A stretch of DNA of 64,000 bases from Globisporangium splendens (lineage: Eukaryota; Oomycota; Peronosporomycetes; Pythiales; Pythiaceae), in contig VFIW01000020.1 of NCBI GenBank assembly GCA_006386115.1, positions 496,001-560,000 of the forward strand. Reading direction: 5' to 3'. A model generated the notes under the pieces. That model searched no databases and was not told where the DNA came from. It was given only the letters and a program-made list of their open reading frames with translations. Both the position numbers and the translations under genes were made by a program. Below, piece after piece: positions 1-10,776 of the stretch; position 1 is the stretch's first letter; each line of letters opens with the position of its first letter.

Positions 1-1102
1 GTCGTGGTCGCTCGCTGTCGCGCAAAAGCGGCTCGTCACGGGACGCGATGTACGCTTCTTTCGAGGCAAAGCGTCTCAGATATTTCCCCTCGAGCACGTA
101 GTAGTGCTTCTCTAATCGCCGCAGCCACTCGCTTCGCTTGCTCAGCACGCCTTCCCACTTCACGGCTTCGTGGTACAACGTCCCGGATTCAGGTCGAAAG
201 TAGTCAAAGTCGGATTCTCTGGGCGTGCTGTCGATATCAAGCTGGTACTCCTCTTCGGACGACAGGATCTCTGGACTCGCTTCGGTCTTTGCCTGGGACG
301 AATTGCTCTCTTCGCTGCTAAACAACTCGTTCGTCGATGCAAGTGGCGACACATTGCTCTTCGATGACGACGCCAGCTTTTCGCCCAGCGAGTTCAGCAT
401 CGGGTCCTGAGCTTCCGACAGGCGACGGAGCGAGGATCGGTACAGATTCTTCTCCTTCCCGTGCAGAGAGAGTTTGGCATCTTCGAGGATCTCAGACGCA
501 CGCTCCGAGATTTGGCCCTGCTCCAGCCACATGTTGATGCATTTCTCTCGACTCAACCCAGCGACGATCCCTGTTCGGTCGTGGCTCTCGGGGTAGCTCC
601 GCGAAACGCCATGCGCGGGTTCGTCATCCAGACCGAGCCCCGGCGACGAGTGCCGGTCGTTCAGCTCCAGCAACTCTTCCGTCAATTGCGGCAATGCGCT
701 TTCGCTGTTGCGGCCGCGCGGATGGATGCCGTTGACTGCGACGCCAACCGTGCCGCTGTCTTTGATCTGCCCCCCGCCATTGCTGCTCGCGACGCTGCTG
801 CTTCGACTGCTGCTGCCCGTGAAGCCCCCTGCCATGACCACTTTGTTCGGCGAGCCGCCCATCTTGAACGACGCGCGCGTCCACGCCGCGCTCTCCGACT
901 GCGTGCGCTGCCGCTCCTTCTTCTTCTTTGTCGCCTTCACCTTCGGGAGCACTGTCACACGCGTCGTCGTATTCGTCGTAATAATCGGAGGCGGGATGAC
1001 GGACTCGTCGTGCTGCTGTCGCTGTGTCTCGCTCGCTGTCACTGCTACTGTTGTTGTCGTATGCGTCGACGTCGTCTCACTGCTGCTGGTTACGCTTTGC
1101 AT
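1..1102 (-). CDS. PH-domain protein, 3' part outside the window
   Basis: An open minus-strand frame runs from an ATG at 1102 to the window edge without a stop, so at least 367 residues are visible. The first ~290 are low-complexity (Ser/Thr/Gln-rich, then a basic KKKKERQR stretch) with several short acidic Ser/Glu runs. Near the edge the frame reads like the start of a pleckstrin-homology domain: a W-E-G-V-L-S-K-R strand, then H-Y-Y-V-L and a basic strand. PH domains usually bind phosphoinositides or proteins and recruit their owner to membranes; the role here is unknown. The domain is cut by the window edge, so whatever follows it cannot be seen. The upstream neighbour is the SDR gene on the same strand, about 600 bp away. 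Confidence 0.72.
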   Translation of the reverse strand, partial: MQSVTSSSETTSTHTTTTVAVTASETQRQQHDESVIPPPIITTNTTTRVTVLPKVKATKKKKERQRTQSESAAWTRASFKMGGSPNKVVMAGGFTGSSSRSSSVASSNGGGQIKDSGTVGVAVNGIHPRGRNSESALPQLTEELLELNDRHSSPGLGLDDEPAHGVSRSYPESHDRTGIVAGLSREKCINMWLEQGQISERASEILEDAKLSLHGKEKNLYRSSLRRLSEAQDPMLNSLGEKLASSSKSNVSPLASTNELFSSEESNSSQAKTEASPEILSSEEEYQLDIDSTPRESDFDYFRPESGTLYHEAVKWEGVLSKRSEWLRRLEKHYYVLEGKYLRRFASKEAYIASRDEPLLRDSERPR

Positions 1103-1710
1103 CGTCAAGCGCTCTTGCTTCCCATGCACCAGTTGAGTGAGTGAATCGGATGTAAATCTATCAATCAATCAATCACCTCACCTCGCTTTCTCCTTATAAT
1201 GCGAGGGGGAGAGAGAGGATGAATGCGTAGAATACAGAGACAAAGGGGGCGCTAGTGTGTATGTGTATACAGAAGCCTCGTGTTCTCTCCTTATGCGCGC
1301 ACGTCCGCCGCCGCCGTCGCGTGGGGATCGGTCTCGGGGTAGGAGGAAGTCAGGATTTGCTTTCTGGGGGCAGGGCCGTAAAGGCGCACTGACTGGGGAG
1401 AGGGAATAGGAGAAACGACTCAGGTACGTGAGCGTGAGCAGACGACAGACGATGCCGGTATGCATACCGGTATTCCAATGTTGTACGAAGGTAGTCCCTT
1501 ATTGGGTCTGGGTTGAAGCGATGACTTGCGTACATCCATCTGCCCATATGTATGGGGAGAGGAGGGGACGAGGGGAATATGGGACACTTTGGGTGGCGAA
1601 AGCGAGCATTTTTCATAGCGCAAAACGTGGATGATGTACGCCACAGGCAGACTGCGCACGCTCTTGCGACGGTGCGCTTATGCGCGTGGCTGGATGAAGC
1701 GCCTGTTGTC
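1103..1710. other. Intergenic, probable promoter of the PH gene
   Basis: About 600 bp separate the end of the SDR gene from the start of the PH gene, both on the minus strand. I find no convincing coding exon here; small open frames on both strands are low-complexity. It probably holds the PH-gene promoter and the SDR 3' UTR. Confidence 0.5.
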
Positions 1711-3515
1711 CTATGTGAGAATGGGTGGGAACATCTTCTGCGCGATCATTTCCTCGACCATGGCGCGCACTTGGGCTGTCTCCAGCTGCACACACACAAT
1801 GACGCCAAAGATCCAAAAAAGATGAGAGGATGATGATGACCCCCCGCCTCACAGCGATTGATGCATGGCGCGTAAGCATGTGGACGTACCGCTGGGTACG
1901 TATACGCGAACCCGGTCGCCTCGATCTTGGAGCCGTCCGCGAAGAGGTGGTTGTGCTGCAGCAGCTCCTTGTCGATGTACGGCGTCAGCGGCGTGTTGTG
2001 GATCGCGTATTGCTGTTGAAGACAACATCGTTTGACCATTAGGGAGAGATCATTTATTGCAATAGAGAGATGCGGTAGTCAACACACCGTGCAGAGATCC
2101 GCCCATGGCTGCATATGCTTTTCATTCGCATCGTCCACAACGTCAGCAAGGCGAACCTACAGCACAAGAGACAATGGTCAGTTGCAGGCGCGCACGAGGA
2201 TATGAATACCGTTTGCACACATCCGTACTCGCGCGAGGTTGGACACGAGCTTGCCGATGAACCCAGTCTTGATGTGGAAGATCTCCTCCAAGATCGCGTT
2301 GATCTTCTCTTGGTCTAGGCGTCAAATGCACACATACGCCGAAAACGTCACTTTAGATTACACGAAACGCAACTGAATAAACAGCACGTACTTGTGTCAT
2401 TCTTGTCCACCAAGTTGTACACTTCGCCTACTTCTCCGGTCAACGAGAGATGCCACAACGCTTGGCAGACATCGTACACGTGGACCTACGTTTACATTAA
2501 AGATTTCGTCAGATACAAACTCACATGAGTCCATGTACCAATGCATCTCGCACCGTGTTAACCCGCATTTCCGCGTCCCAGAGCAACTTCATCTTCTCCT
2601 GCAGCTTCACGTATCTGGCAGCAGCCAACAGTTCACACCATGAGGTCAGCTTGTGCGCAGGATATAATAGCAAGGACCACGTTGCAGAGCTAAACTTACG
2701 AAGCAGCGCACACGATGCGAGGCATCAAGCCCATGGTGTCGGCCGATCCGTATACGGTGGCAGGACGGACAAACACGACGTTCAGGTTCGGCACGAGCTT
2801 GCGGATCGCCTCCTCGGCTTCGAGCTTGTACTTGGCCTGCAACGTCCACGGCTGCAGCTCGGCGTTCTCACGCGCGGGGGATTTCGCCTGCGATTTGTAC
2901 ACAAACGCCGTCGAGACCTCAATGTACCTCTTGAGCCCAAACTCTTGCGCTTTCGTCGCTGTTGACATCAAAAGAAGGTAAAAAAAACGCACAAACAGCA
3001 AACATACAAGCAAATAATAGCAGAAGGTGTCAGTTTCCCCGCACAACATCATCACAGAAGCGATGACTCGCATACGAACATACCGCATTTGACGGACAAG
3101 TCGCGACACTACAACAGACACACGCACAGAAGAGAACGACGACAATCAATTAGAAACCAGCCACCACAGTTCTCAAGGATTCCCCTTAACGACCACCTAC
3201 CTTGGACGCGTAGATGGCCTCGTTCAGCCCGCACTTGGTCTCGCCCGCGAGGTTATACGCGTAGTCGTATGGTCCGAACTCCGGGTCGAACGCGCGGTCG
3301 ACGTGCGCGTCACGGGTCAAGTCGGCCTGCACAAACGTCACGCGTGGATCGGCGAACGCGGCCTTGTGCTCGTCACTCAAGTACGCGATCTCGGGACGCG
3401 TCTTGTCCGCGACGCGGATATGCGACACCAGGTCCCGGTCGAGGCAGAACTTGACGAAGTTGCGGCCGATCATGCCGGCGCCGCCGAGCACGAGGATGCG
3501 GGGCTTGTCGCTCAT
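1711..3515 (-). CDS. NAD(P)-dependent epimerase/dehydratase-like extended SDR, 9 exons
   Basis: Nine exons joined at GT..AG junctions give 368 residues: 3515-3201, 3108-3084 (25 nt), 2958-2700, 2614-2554, 2485-2392, 2314-2229, 2156-2088, 2012-1890 and 1785-1711 (stop TAG). All phases agree. The N-terminus has the Rossmann dinucleotide-binding glycine motif GGAGMIG after a hydrophobic strand, then an acidic strand end, typical of extended short-chain dehydrogenases acting on nucleotide sugars, sterols or flavonoid-like substrates. Later motifs (STAFVY, RPATVYG) match the family. The usual catalytic YxxxK is not clear: the expected position reads as PWTLQAK. Substrate and reaction are therefore unknown, and an atypical or non-catalytic member is possible. 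The start at MSDKP places the glycine motif at the normal distance from the N-terminus. Confidence 0.85.
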
Positions 3516-3885
3516 CTTGGCTAGCTTGCTTGTTTCTGCTGATACCTTGCAAATGTGGGCTTGACACCTTTTTCCAGCACACACACACACACATCGCACA
3601 CTCACGAGCCGGTAGTATCGAGCCGATCAAGCCTGATCAAGCCGACTCATCTTCCAGCTCGATTAATTTGTGGCTCTCTATCATTGGCTAAAAAGAATGC
3701 GATCCGTTTCGTCAAGAAATGGTAGAAGTGGTTTTTGGACAGGATGGGAAAGATGCTGGGGGTACAATTGTCTTGTAGCCCATATGAGTGTGCGTAACCG
3801 GCACATCCCGTCCCCATTGCCACACAAGCAAGCATAAAGGCACACCAAGTCAATCTTCAATTGCGCGACGACCACCACCACGAAT
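3516..3885. promoter_or_regulatory. Divergent promoter region between SDR and Stealth gene 1
   Basis: This 370-bp gap separates two divergently transcribed genes and contains a short CA repeat near 3580-3600. A CCAAT-type box lies at 3681-3690 (minus reading TAGCCAATGA), about 170 bp upstream of the SDR start. Near 3849-3865, TCAATCTTCAATTGC resembles the oomycete initiator about 25-35 bp before the Stealth 1 ATG. Assignment is by pattern only. Confidence 0.35.
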
Positions 3886-5331
3886 ATGCGGGGTTTCTAC
3901 GCGCTGCTGGCGTTCGCGGCGACGCTGGCGCTGCTACTGTTCATGAGCGAGCCTGACCCGCCGCTGGGCGTGCTGGAACTCGCGAGCGGCGGGTTCAACG
4001 CGCCGTCCGAGTGCGACATCGCCAACTTCGCGCAGCTCAAGAAGAGCGCCATCGTGTACACGTGGGTGAACGGCTCGGAGCCGTGCTACAACAAGCGGCG
4101 CGCCAAGGCGGGACTTCCCCCAGGCGGCTCGTCGCGCGACAAGGAGATGGGCGAGCTCAAGTACTCGATCCGGTCGCTGCTCCAATTCGCGCCGTGGCTC
4201 GAAGGTCCGATCTACATCGTCACACCCGGTCAGATCCCCGATTGGCTCGACACGTCGAACCCGCGCATCCGCGTCGTGGACCAGGACGACCTGCTGCCGG
4301 AGGACCTCGTGACGCTCCCGAACTTCGACACGAACGTCATTGAGCAGTTCCTGCACAAGATCCCGGGTCTCACAGACACGTTCATCCACATGAACGACGA
4401 CTACCTGTTCATCAAACCCGTCAAGCCCACGCGGTTCTTCACGTGCGACGGCGGCCTCCAGTTTCTGAGCGAGATCAACCACATCCGCCACGTCAAGGGC
4501 CAAAAGTCTAACGCGTGGCTCGCGAGTGTGCGCAACACGGTCGAGCTCGCCGACAAGACCTACGGCGGCGAGCACGTGTACAATTTCCTCAAGCACGCGC
4601 CGTTCGTGTACTCGAGAAAGGCGTTTGAGAAGATCCACGAAAAGTTTGGCAAGGAGCTGCATGCGAGCCACTCACACCAGGTGCGTCACTTCGAAGACCT
4701 CAACATGCCTCTGCTGCACCACATCTACATGAACGAGGAAGGCTCGCGGCTGCTAAACATCCCGATCCGGTGGAACCCGATCGCCGAGTGCGACGACTGG
4801 CTGCTGATCCGCGTCACGGACACGGATCACGCGGGTCTGGAGCAAAACTTTGCGCGTGCACTGCAGGGACGAGGTCCCGAGATCTTGTTCGCGCTCAACG
4901 ACGAGTACAGCAAACCCGAGACCGCGGCGCTCGTACGCAAGTTCTACGGCGCACTGCTGCCGAATCGTGCGTCCCACGAGCTGCCACTGGGTCAATTCGT
5001 GAAAGTTCAAAGCAACTATCACGGCAAGGACTGCGTGTATGACCGTGCGATCATTCCATTCCCAACAGCTCCAGCAATTGATGCTGCTGCGATTCCCACG
5101 CCGTCTTCTTTGCGCCAAGAAGGAACCGCGAAGCCGTCATTGGGGCTTCAAGACGCGCGCTTCGAATCGTTCTTTGCCGACGTGCCCACGTCAAAGAGCT
5201 CCACAGGGCTGGGCAATTTGGGCTTCCTCCTCGGTATCGCTTTCGGCGTCGTGTGTTCGATCTACATCTTCCGCCTCGCGAACAACGACGGTCTCTTTGG
5301 TGGCAGCGTGCATTCGTCAAAGAGCAGATAA
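3886..5331 (+). CDS. Stealth-family sugar-phosphate transferase, paralog 1
   Basis: A single exon of 481 residues. The N-terminus is a short hydrophobic signal-anchor (about residues 4-22) and a second hydrophobic helix lies near the C-terminus (about 445-463), so the catalytic part probably faces the Golgi or ER lumen. The Stealth conserved regions appear in order: CR1 (IVYTWVNGSEP, about 57-67); CR2, with the ELKYSIRSL segment, the strand ending YIVTPGQ and the acidic MNDDYLF motif; CR3, around KHAPFVYSRKAFE; and CR4 near LNDEYS. The family includes bacterial capsule polysaccharide phosphotransferases and animal GlcNAc-1-phosphotransferase (GNPTAB), which transfer a sugar-1-phosphate from a nucleotide sugar. 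The acceptor here is unknown. Its paralog is the next gene, on the opposite strand and tail to tail. Confidence 0.9.
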   Translation: MRGFYALLAFAATLALLLFMSEPDPPLGVLELASGGFNAPSECDIANFAQLKKSAIVYTWVNGSEPCYNKRRAKAGLPPGGSSRDKEMGELKYSIRSLLQFAPWLEGPIYIVTPGQIPDWLDTSNPRIRVVDQDDLLPEDLVTLPNFDTNVIEQFLHKIPGLTDTFIHMNDDYLFIKPVKPTRFFTCDGGLQFLSEINHIRHVKGQKSNAWLASVRNTVELADKTYGGEHVYNFLKHAPFVYSRKAFEKIHEKFGKELHASHSHQVRHFEDLNMPLLHHIYMNEEGSRLLNIPIRWNPIAECDDWLLIRVTDTDHAGLEQNFARALQGRGPEILFALNDEYSKPETAALVRKFYGALLPNRASHELPLGQFVKVQSNYHGKDCVYDRAIIPFPTAPAIDAAAIPTPSSLRQEGTAKPSLGLQDARFESFFADVPTSKSSTGLGNLGFLLGIAFGVVCSIYIFRLANNDGLFGGSVHSSKSR

Positions 5332-5509
5332 GCATGCCCTAGTGAGTTTTTTCTTTTTTTTCATTTGCGAATGCTTAGATATTAGTAAAGTTAACCCCTC
5401 TACGGAGGCAAAATGCGCATTCCCCATGGATGAAAGTGTGCATGCATTTGCTTATGAATGGATGGAGAAAGAGAAGCCGCGGATCCATTTCCATAGCTCT
5501 TCATTCAAT

Positions 5510-5546
<37 letters not shown>

Positions 5547-5619
5547 GTGTGGACCTGCTGCTGTTGCTATCTGTAAAAATGCTATCGGGTGGAGACGAAA
5601 TGCTCAGTGCTCCTCGTCT
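5332..5619. repeat. Short convergent spacer with (GT)n microsatellite
   Basis: Between the tail-to-tail Stealth genes lie about 290 bp with a GT dinucleotide tract at about 5513-5543. No gene is seen; it holds the two 3' UTRs. Confidence 0.8.
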
Positions 5620-7080
5620 CTATACTTTGTCGTAGGCGGCGGACGATCCGATCGGGACCTTGTTTTTTCGCAGCACGAGCAGGTAAAACACGTACACGAT
5701 CATGCCGCCGAGCCCCATGGCGAGACCGCGCAGCAGCGCATTCACAAACAGCACCCAACGCAACTCCCGGTACGCGATCATCTCGTACTTTTGCGCTTCT
5801 TCAATGCGGCGTGGGAATGGCGACAGGATCGTGTCATCCACTTCGCACGTGTCGGGTTTTCGGATCGTCAGTGGGTGCGGCTCGGCACCTGGCTTGAGCT
5901 CATACTCACTCGGCTCGGGCAGGAACCGCTGGAAGAAATCAATCGCAATATCCGCAACCTTCATGTCCGAGTACTCGTCGTTCAGCGCCACGATCTTGTA
6001 CGACGACGTGCCGTCAATAATCGCGTTGAATGTCGTCTTCAGCTGCGCAGTGTTGTCGTCCTGCATCAGGATCAGCTTGTACCCGGTCATTTCCTCTTCG
6101 GCTGGCATCTCAATCGGGATACCAAGCTCCTGGCTTCCCTGGCTCACCATGTAGTAGTGGTGCAGCAGCGGCATATTCATGTCGGGCTTGCCGCGGAACT
6201 TGGACTTGAGCGTCACGTACAGCGGACGGTCAAAGATCTGGTGCACGCGCTCGAACGCCTTGCGGCTGTACACAAACGGCGCGTGCTTGATGAAGTAGCG
6301 ATCTTGCTTGCCCCATCGCAAATCCATTTCCTGCTGCGTGTTGAGCACCGACGAGATCCAAATACCCTTCTTTGGCGTCGGCGGCGTGTGCGAGATCAAG
6401 CCCGCTTCGTGGAGCAACTTGATGCCGCCGTCGCACGTAAAGATATCGTGGGGCGCGAGTTCCTTCGTGAAGATGTAGTCGTCGTTGATCTGCATGTAAA
6501 TGTCGGACAAGCCGGGGATCAGATACAAAAACTGCTCGATCACGTGCGTGTTGAACGTCGGGAGGAAGCCCCTGGCGTATTCGGGGAAGAGATCGTCCTG
6601 GTTGATGACCTTAATGCGCGGGTTGTTCAGGTCGATCCAGTTCGGGATATGGCCCGGCGACACGATGTAGATCTGGCCCGTGTGCCACGGCACAAACTTC
6701 TTGAACGAGCGGATCGAGTGCTTGAGCTCGCCAATCTCGCGGTCGCGCGAGCCACCGACCGCGTGTTTCCCGCCAGCAGCCTGCCGCATATCGCGGTAGC
6801 ACGGCTGACTGCCGTTCACCCACGTGTACACGATGGACATGCGCTTGAGCTCCTCGAAGTTCTTGATCTTGCACTTGCCCGGGTAGAGCGCGTCGAGCTC
6901 GGCGTTGCCGTACTTGGTGGCTTCCTCCTTGGTCAGCGTGTCGTACGTGTGCTCGGCGGGTGAGCTGCTCAGCAGGTAGACCACCGTGACGAACGCGAGC
7001 GTCGCGCCGAGCAGCACCATCGGCAGGTTCTTCTTCTGGTTGAGCGCCACGCGCATGCGCACGCCCGTGGACGACTGCAT
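5620..7080 (-). CDS. Stealth-family sugar-phosphate transferase, paralog 2
   Basis: A single exon of 486 residues with the same architecture as the convergent neighbour: an N-terminal hydrophobic anchor (about residues 20-41), the Stealth CR1 motif (IVYTWVNGSQP), the ELKHSIRS and YIVSPGHIPNW segments, the acidic INDDYIF motif, the KHAPFVYSRKAFE block, the LNDEYS motif and a hydrophobic helix near residues 440-468. Most anchor motifs match paralog 1 closely while linkers and tails differ, so the pair looks like an old tandem or inverted duplication rather than a recent copy. Likely a membrane-anchored lumenal phosphotransferase acting on a glycan. The start at 7080 places the basic MQSSTGVRMRV stretch directly before the anchor. 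A good core-promoter match lies 75-90 bp upstream. Confidence 0.9.
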   Translation of the reverse strand: MQSSTGVRMRVALNQKKNLPMVLLGATLAFVTVVYLLSSSPAEHTYDTLTKEEATKYGNAELDALYPGKCKIKNFEELKRMSIVYTWVNGSQPCYRDMRQAAGGKHAVGGSRDREIGELKHSIRSFKKFVPWHTGQIYIVSPGHIPNWIDLNNPRIKVINQDDLFPEYARGFLPTFNTHVIEQFLYLIPGLSDIYMQINDDYIFTKELAPHDIFTCDGGIKLLHEAGLISHTPPTPKKGIWISSVLNTQQEMDLRWGKQDRYFIKHAPFVYSRKAFERVHQIFDRPLYVTLKSKFRGKPDMNMPLLHHYYMVSQGSQELGIPIEMPAEEEMTGYKLILMQDDNTAQLKTTFNAIIDGTSSYKIVALNDEYSDMKVADIAIDFFQRFLPEPSEYELKPGAEPHPLTIRKPDTCEVDDTILSPFPRRIEEAQKYEMIAYRELRWVLFVNALLRGLAMGLGGMIVYVFYLLVLRKNKVPIGSSAAYDKV

Positions 7081-7153
7081 CTTGCTTTGTGGTGAGATAG
7101 CGAGAAGAGAGAGAGAGAGAGAGACAAGGGAGTTGGCGGATATGGGCGAAGGC

Positions 7154-7170
7154 GCAGAATGCGGAATGGC
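7154..7170 (-). promoter_or_regulatory. Putative oomycete Inr/FPR core promoter of Stealth paralog 2
   Basis: The minus strand reads GCCATTCCGCATTCTGC. Compared with the described oomycete initiator-plus-flanking element (CTCATTYYNCAWTTT), 13 of 15 positions agree. It lies about 75-90 bp upstream of the ATG at 7080, the usual distance. Confidence 0.6.
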
Positions 7171-8422
7171 CGCTGCCGCGCAAACGCTGCCACTTCACTT
7201 TGCTTTGTTGGGAGAGTGTACCCCCCCTCCCAATATAGCTCACGTAACCCCACACAAGGGGATAGGGCTTTCCGGCAGCATCCTTGATGGTTTTTGGAAA
7301 GAAGAAACCTATTTTTGTGTGGAAGGGTTGGAAGGAGATTTTTGTGAAAGAGTGGTTTTTGAATAGTCAACGCTTTGCTGGAAAAAGAACCGTTGGAGAT
7401 TATTGTGTTGTTGTCTTTCGTGGGCTGGTGCTGAAAGGATCTATGATGGACACTGCGCGCGATGCTGTCATACGCACGCCAACTGGTTCTCTTTGTATGG
7501 CCATCTGCAGTCAGGAGAGCAGAACGAGTTATCCCGATGCATCATTGCGGAAAAACGCGGGCACAGCATGCAACTTGGCTGTCGAACGCGAAAATGGGAT
7601 TTCTCCATCCCTCTCTCTTTTGCCACAAACGACGATGATGAGCCGAGTCCACCATTGCATTGCTACAGAATAGTGAAGCCATCCATCCGTTGTTGCAGGA
7701 CACACAAAAAATGCAAGCAAGAATTGCAGACAGGCATGTCGGCCGAGGATTGCAGGAAGTGTGAGCAAATTAAAACTAAAGCACTCGCATGCGATGCGCG
7801 TGTTATATTCGCCGCTCTTGCGCAGGATTAATCTTAATTATAGACAGCTTCCCGACGCTGTCCAGCACAGCAACGACAGCCGCCTCAGCATTTCTCCCCC
7901 TGCTTCTGTTTGGGAATGCTTGGTGTGATAGAATTACTGTGACCTGCGTCCGCCACTACCACCAACAACGAGCACAACCAGACGCTTGCTTGGTGTTGTT
8001 GTCGTTGTTGTTGGTGCACAAGTTGCTTGCTGTTCCAAATGACCACATGTTTTTTGTTGATGGCACTATGTTCTTAAAAGAGTGCCGTGGCACTCTCTCA
8101 AGACCGTTAAGTGCGGTTTCTGCCATCGCGTTAAGTCCCGTCGGCGATCTCCACTCAAACGCTTACGGTGCTTCGTGCGCCGTAAGCGAGCGTCGCGCAA
8201 CATAGTCGCTTGCTGCAACGCAAGCCGCCAAAAAAGCAACAAGAGATGAGTTGGTTTGGGTCTTTTTTGATCTGAGCCCGCGTCTGTGCTGTGCCTGAGG
8301 AAGGAGGAGGAGCTGAAGTTGGCTGTTGCTCCCATACACAAGGAAGGCGACCGCGGACACTCACTCGATCACTGGCGTCACGACAGCAGCCCACGCAGTA
8401 GCAAATCGGTAGGAAAGCAAGC
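7171..8422. other. Long intergenic region, no gene recognised
   Basis: About 1.25 kb lies between two divergently oriented genes. Open frames here (for example 7403-7831 on the plus strand) have Cys-rich, composition-driven translations and no domain, and I do not accept them. The last 100 bp must contain the kinase promoter; ACTCACTCGATC near 8360 is a weak initiator candidate. Confidence 0.5.
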
Positions 8423-10328
8423 ATGGGGGACGAGTGGCCGACCGTCGCGGCCGAGTACCAGATCATTGAGCAGATCGGACAGGTGCCCTTGACTTAGTTT
8501 ATCTTGGCTTGAATGGCTTGGTTCGGGTGGCTTATGGCTGCGTTTTTCCGTCTTGGTTTGCTTGTGTGTGGATATGATTTGTGGATTTGTTGTGGTAGGG
8601 TGCGTTTGCGAAAGTGTGGAAGGCGTACTGCGCGCCCAAGAAGACGTATGTGGCCATCAAGATCATGGATCTCGAGAAGATCACCACGAGCTTTGAAGAC
8701 ATTCGGGTGCGTTTAAGACACGCATGTGCGTATCCATAATGTGTATGTATGTGGTGCAAGGAGACTGAGGTTGTATTTGGGCTGTGGCTTGTAAACAAAA
8801 TCGACGTGTTTGCAGGCGGAGGTGCAGACGATGAAGATGACGAACCACCCGAACGTGCTCAAGTGCTACTGCAGGTTTGGCTTCATTCTCTCATAATGTA
8901 TCCTATAGTTAGTATATATATATATATATATATCAGGTCGTGCTGATCGAATGGCTACGAATGTCATATCTAGCTTTGTGCACAAAGATCAGCTCTGGTT
9001 GGTCACGCAGCTCATGAACAAAGGTACGCAGTTGACAACTGAGATGGTTTGCTATGCGAATAGGATCAGAGCTAACCCCTTGAGTGTGTATCTAGGCTCG
9101 TGCCTCCACGTGATGAACCTGCTCAAGAAGAAGAGCCTGGGTGAAGGCCTCAAAGTACGTGTTCGCCGCACGACAACGCCACAAAGCGCCTTGTCAAACG
9201 TGTGTGTGCGTGTCCTTTCTTACCCTTTGGTTGTGCTTTGTCTCATTTGTTAGGAGGAATTCGTGGCCGTGATCCTGCACGAGGCGCTCAAGGGACTCCA
9301 GTACTTCCACGAGAATGGGCAGATCCATCGCGATATCAAGGCGGGTAACATCCTGCTCGACAGCGAGGGCCACGTCGTGATCGCGGATTTCGGCGTCTCG
9401 GGCTGGATGATGGAGGGCGGCGACCGGAGAAAGAACCGCCAGACGTTTGTCGGCACGCCGTGCTGGATGGCGCCCGAGGTCATGGAGCAGGCGCGCGGGT
9501 ACGACTACAAGGCCGATATCTGGTCGCTCGGGATCACTGCGCTGGAGCTCGCCAAGGGGTACGCGCCGTACGCGCGGTTCCAGCCCATGAAGGTGTTGCT
9601 CCTGACGCTGCAGGAGGATCCGCCATCGCTGCGTACATACGACGTAAGTGTGTGTTAGTTTGCCAATTCGGGAAAAAAGGATTCTCAAGTTGTTGCTGTT
9701 TACTATACCACAGGACGATGGAAGCGGCAACCAATTTGGTCGTCATTTCAAGGATGTCGTCAAGCTCTGCTTGCAAAAGGATCCAACAAAGAGGTACGAC
9801 ACACGACACACATCGCTGGCGTTCCGTCGATAGGGATCTGGAATGGTTTGACATATCCCTTCCCTTCGTGCATATTGCTTGCATTTTTGTAGACCTGGTA
9901 CGTCCGCTTTGCTCAAGCACAGCTTCTTCAAGAAAGCAGGCGACACGGGGTTCCTCGCGCAGACGCTTTTGAGCAAGTTAGAAGACATTGGCGAGAGCTC
10001 CATGACGGCCGGCATCGCCGACGCCTTGCCAGGGTATGTTTGTCATTATTGCTGCTGTGCTGTTCCTTGGAAGATCCCTTGAGATTCGGGTACTCATTTT
10101 TGTGCGTCTTTTGATTTATACTCCAGCGCGGGTCCATTGTACGCCAAGGGCATGAAGTTGCCGCCTGGCGTGGCCGAGACCGAAGGCTCCAAGTACGTGC
10201 CGGGCACGACGTGGGTCTTTGACGACGAGGACGACGACGCGAGCAAGAAGAAGGACACGATGTCCATGGACGACTTCGCTAACCAGTTCAACATGGTCAC
10301 TGGTGGCGAGGAGTTCCGCTCCGAGTAA
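8423..10328 (+). CDS. STE20/GCK-type Ser/Thr protein kinase, OSR1/SPAK-like
   Basis: Nine exons with consistent phases give 382 residues: 8423-8482, 8599-8706, 8816-8874, 8974-9023, 9096-9154, 9254-9643, 9714-9793, 9893-10033 and 10127-10328. Kinase landmarks are complete: a glycine-loop start at IEQIGQGAFAKV, VAIK lysine, IHRDIKAGN catalytic loop, DFGV, and the STE20 signature [11 protein letters not shown]. The tail after the kinase domain is short, with a [10 protein letters not shown] block and an acidic Ser/Lys-rich region. The STE20 signature and short tail fit the GCK-VI group (OSR1/SPAK/Fray), which act downstream of WNK kinases on ion transport, but I see no clear CCT/PF2 substrate-docking domain. 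Intron 3 contains a (TA)n run near 8912-8932. It is convergent with the AP2-like gene. Confidence 0.9.
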
Positions 10329-10776
10329 ACATACAGCTGTGCGAAAATGGAACGGAACCATGAACGACGAACAAGCATGGCGGGAGCCCAAAGTATTAGT
10401 GTGAAAAAGCTCGTTGTCCCCAGTCTCGAAAGCCCCAATTTTTCTTCTTTTCTCTCGCTTGCTCCACACACACAGAAAATAGCAAATTTGACATATAAGA
10501 CATTTGTTTTCCTTTCGCTTTTGTTAGTTCATCCCCATTTTTTCATTTGCATTGGATTCCCATAAAAAAAAAGTCAATGCGAAATGCGTCATGTTTGTTT
10601 TGCTATTCACAATATGAAAATCTCCTCAAAAAAAAGCATAAAGGCGCCTTCAAAGAGAGCACCGTACGCGAAAATTATAAATTACACACGAGAAATCTCC
10701 TACCGATACTTTGTTGCTCTTGTCGTTTTTCTTTTTCTTCGCTTTTATCTTGTTTCTGCTTGCTTCGTTTCTCGTC
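10329..10776. other. Convergent 3' intergenic spacer
   Basis: These 450 bp lie between the 3' ends of the kinase and the AP2-like gene. The sequence is T- and A-rich with runs of A and T, as expected for 3' UTRs and polyadenylation signals. I see no gene. Confidence 0.55.

Noticed and set aside
3934..4671. Minus-strand open frame under Stealth gene 1
   Set aside because: Antisense shadow caused by GC-rich third positions.
5518..6963. Long plus-strand open frame (481 codons) over Stealth paralog 2
   Set aside because: It is the antisense shadow of the Stealth gene; the translation is His/Val/Arg-biased and has no domain, while the minus strand has all Stealth motifs.
7403..7831. Possible small Cys-rich gene
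   Set aside because: No start context, domain, signal peptide or codon bias; overlapping frames are similar in quality.
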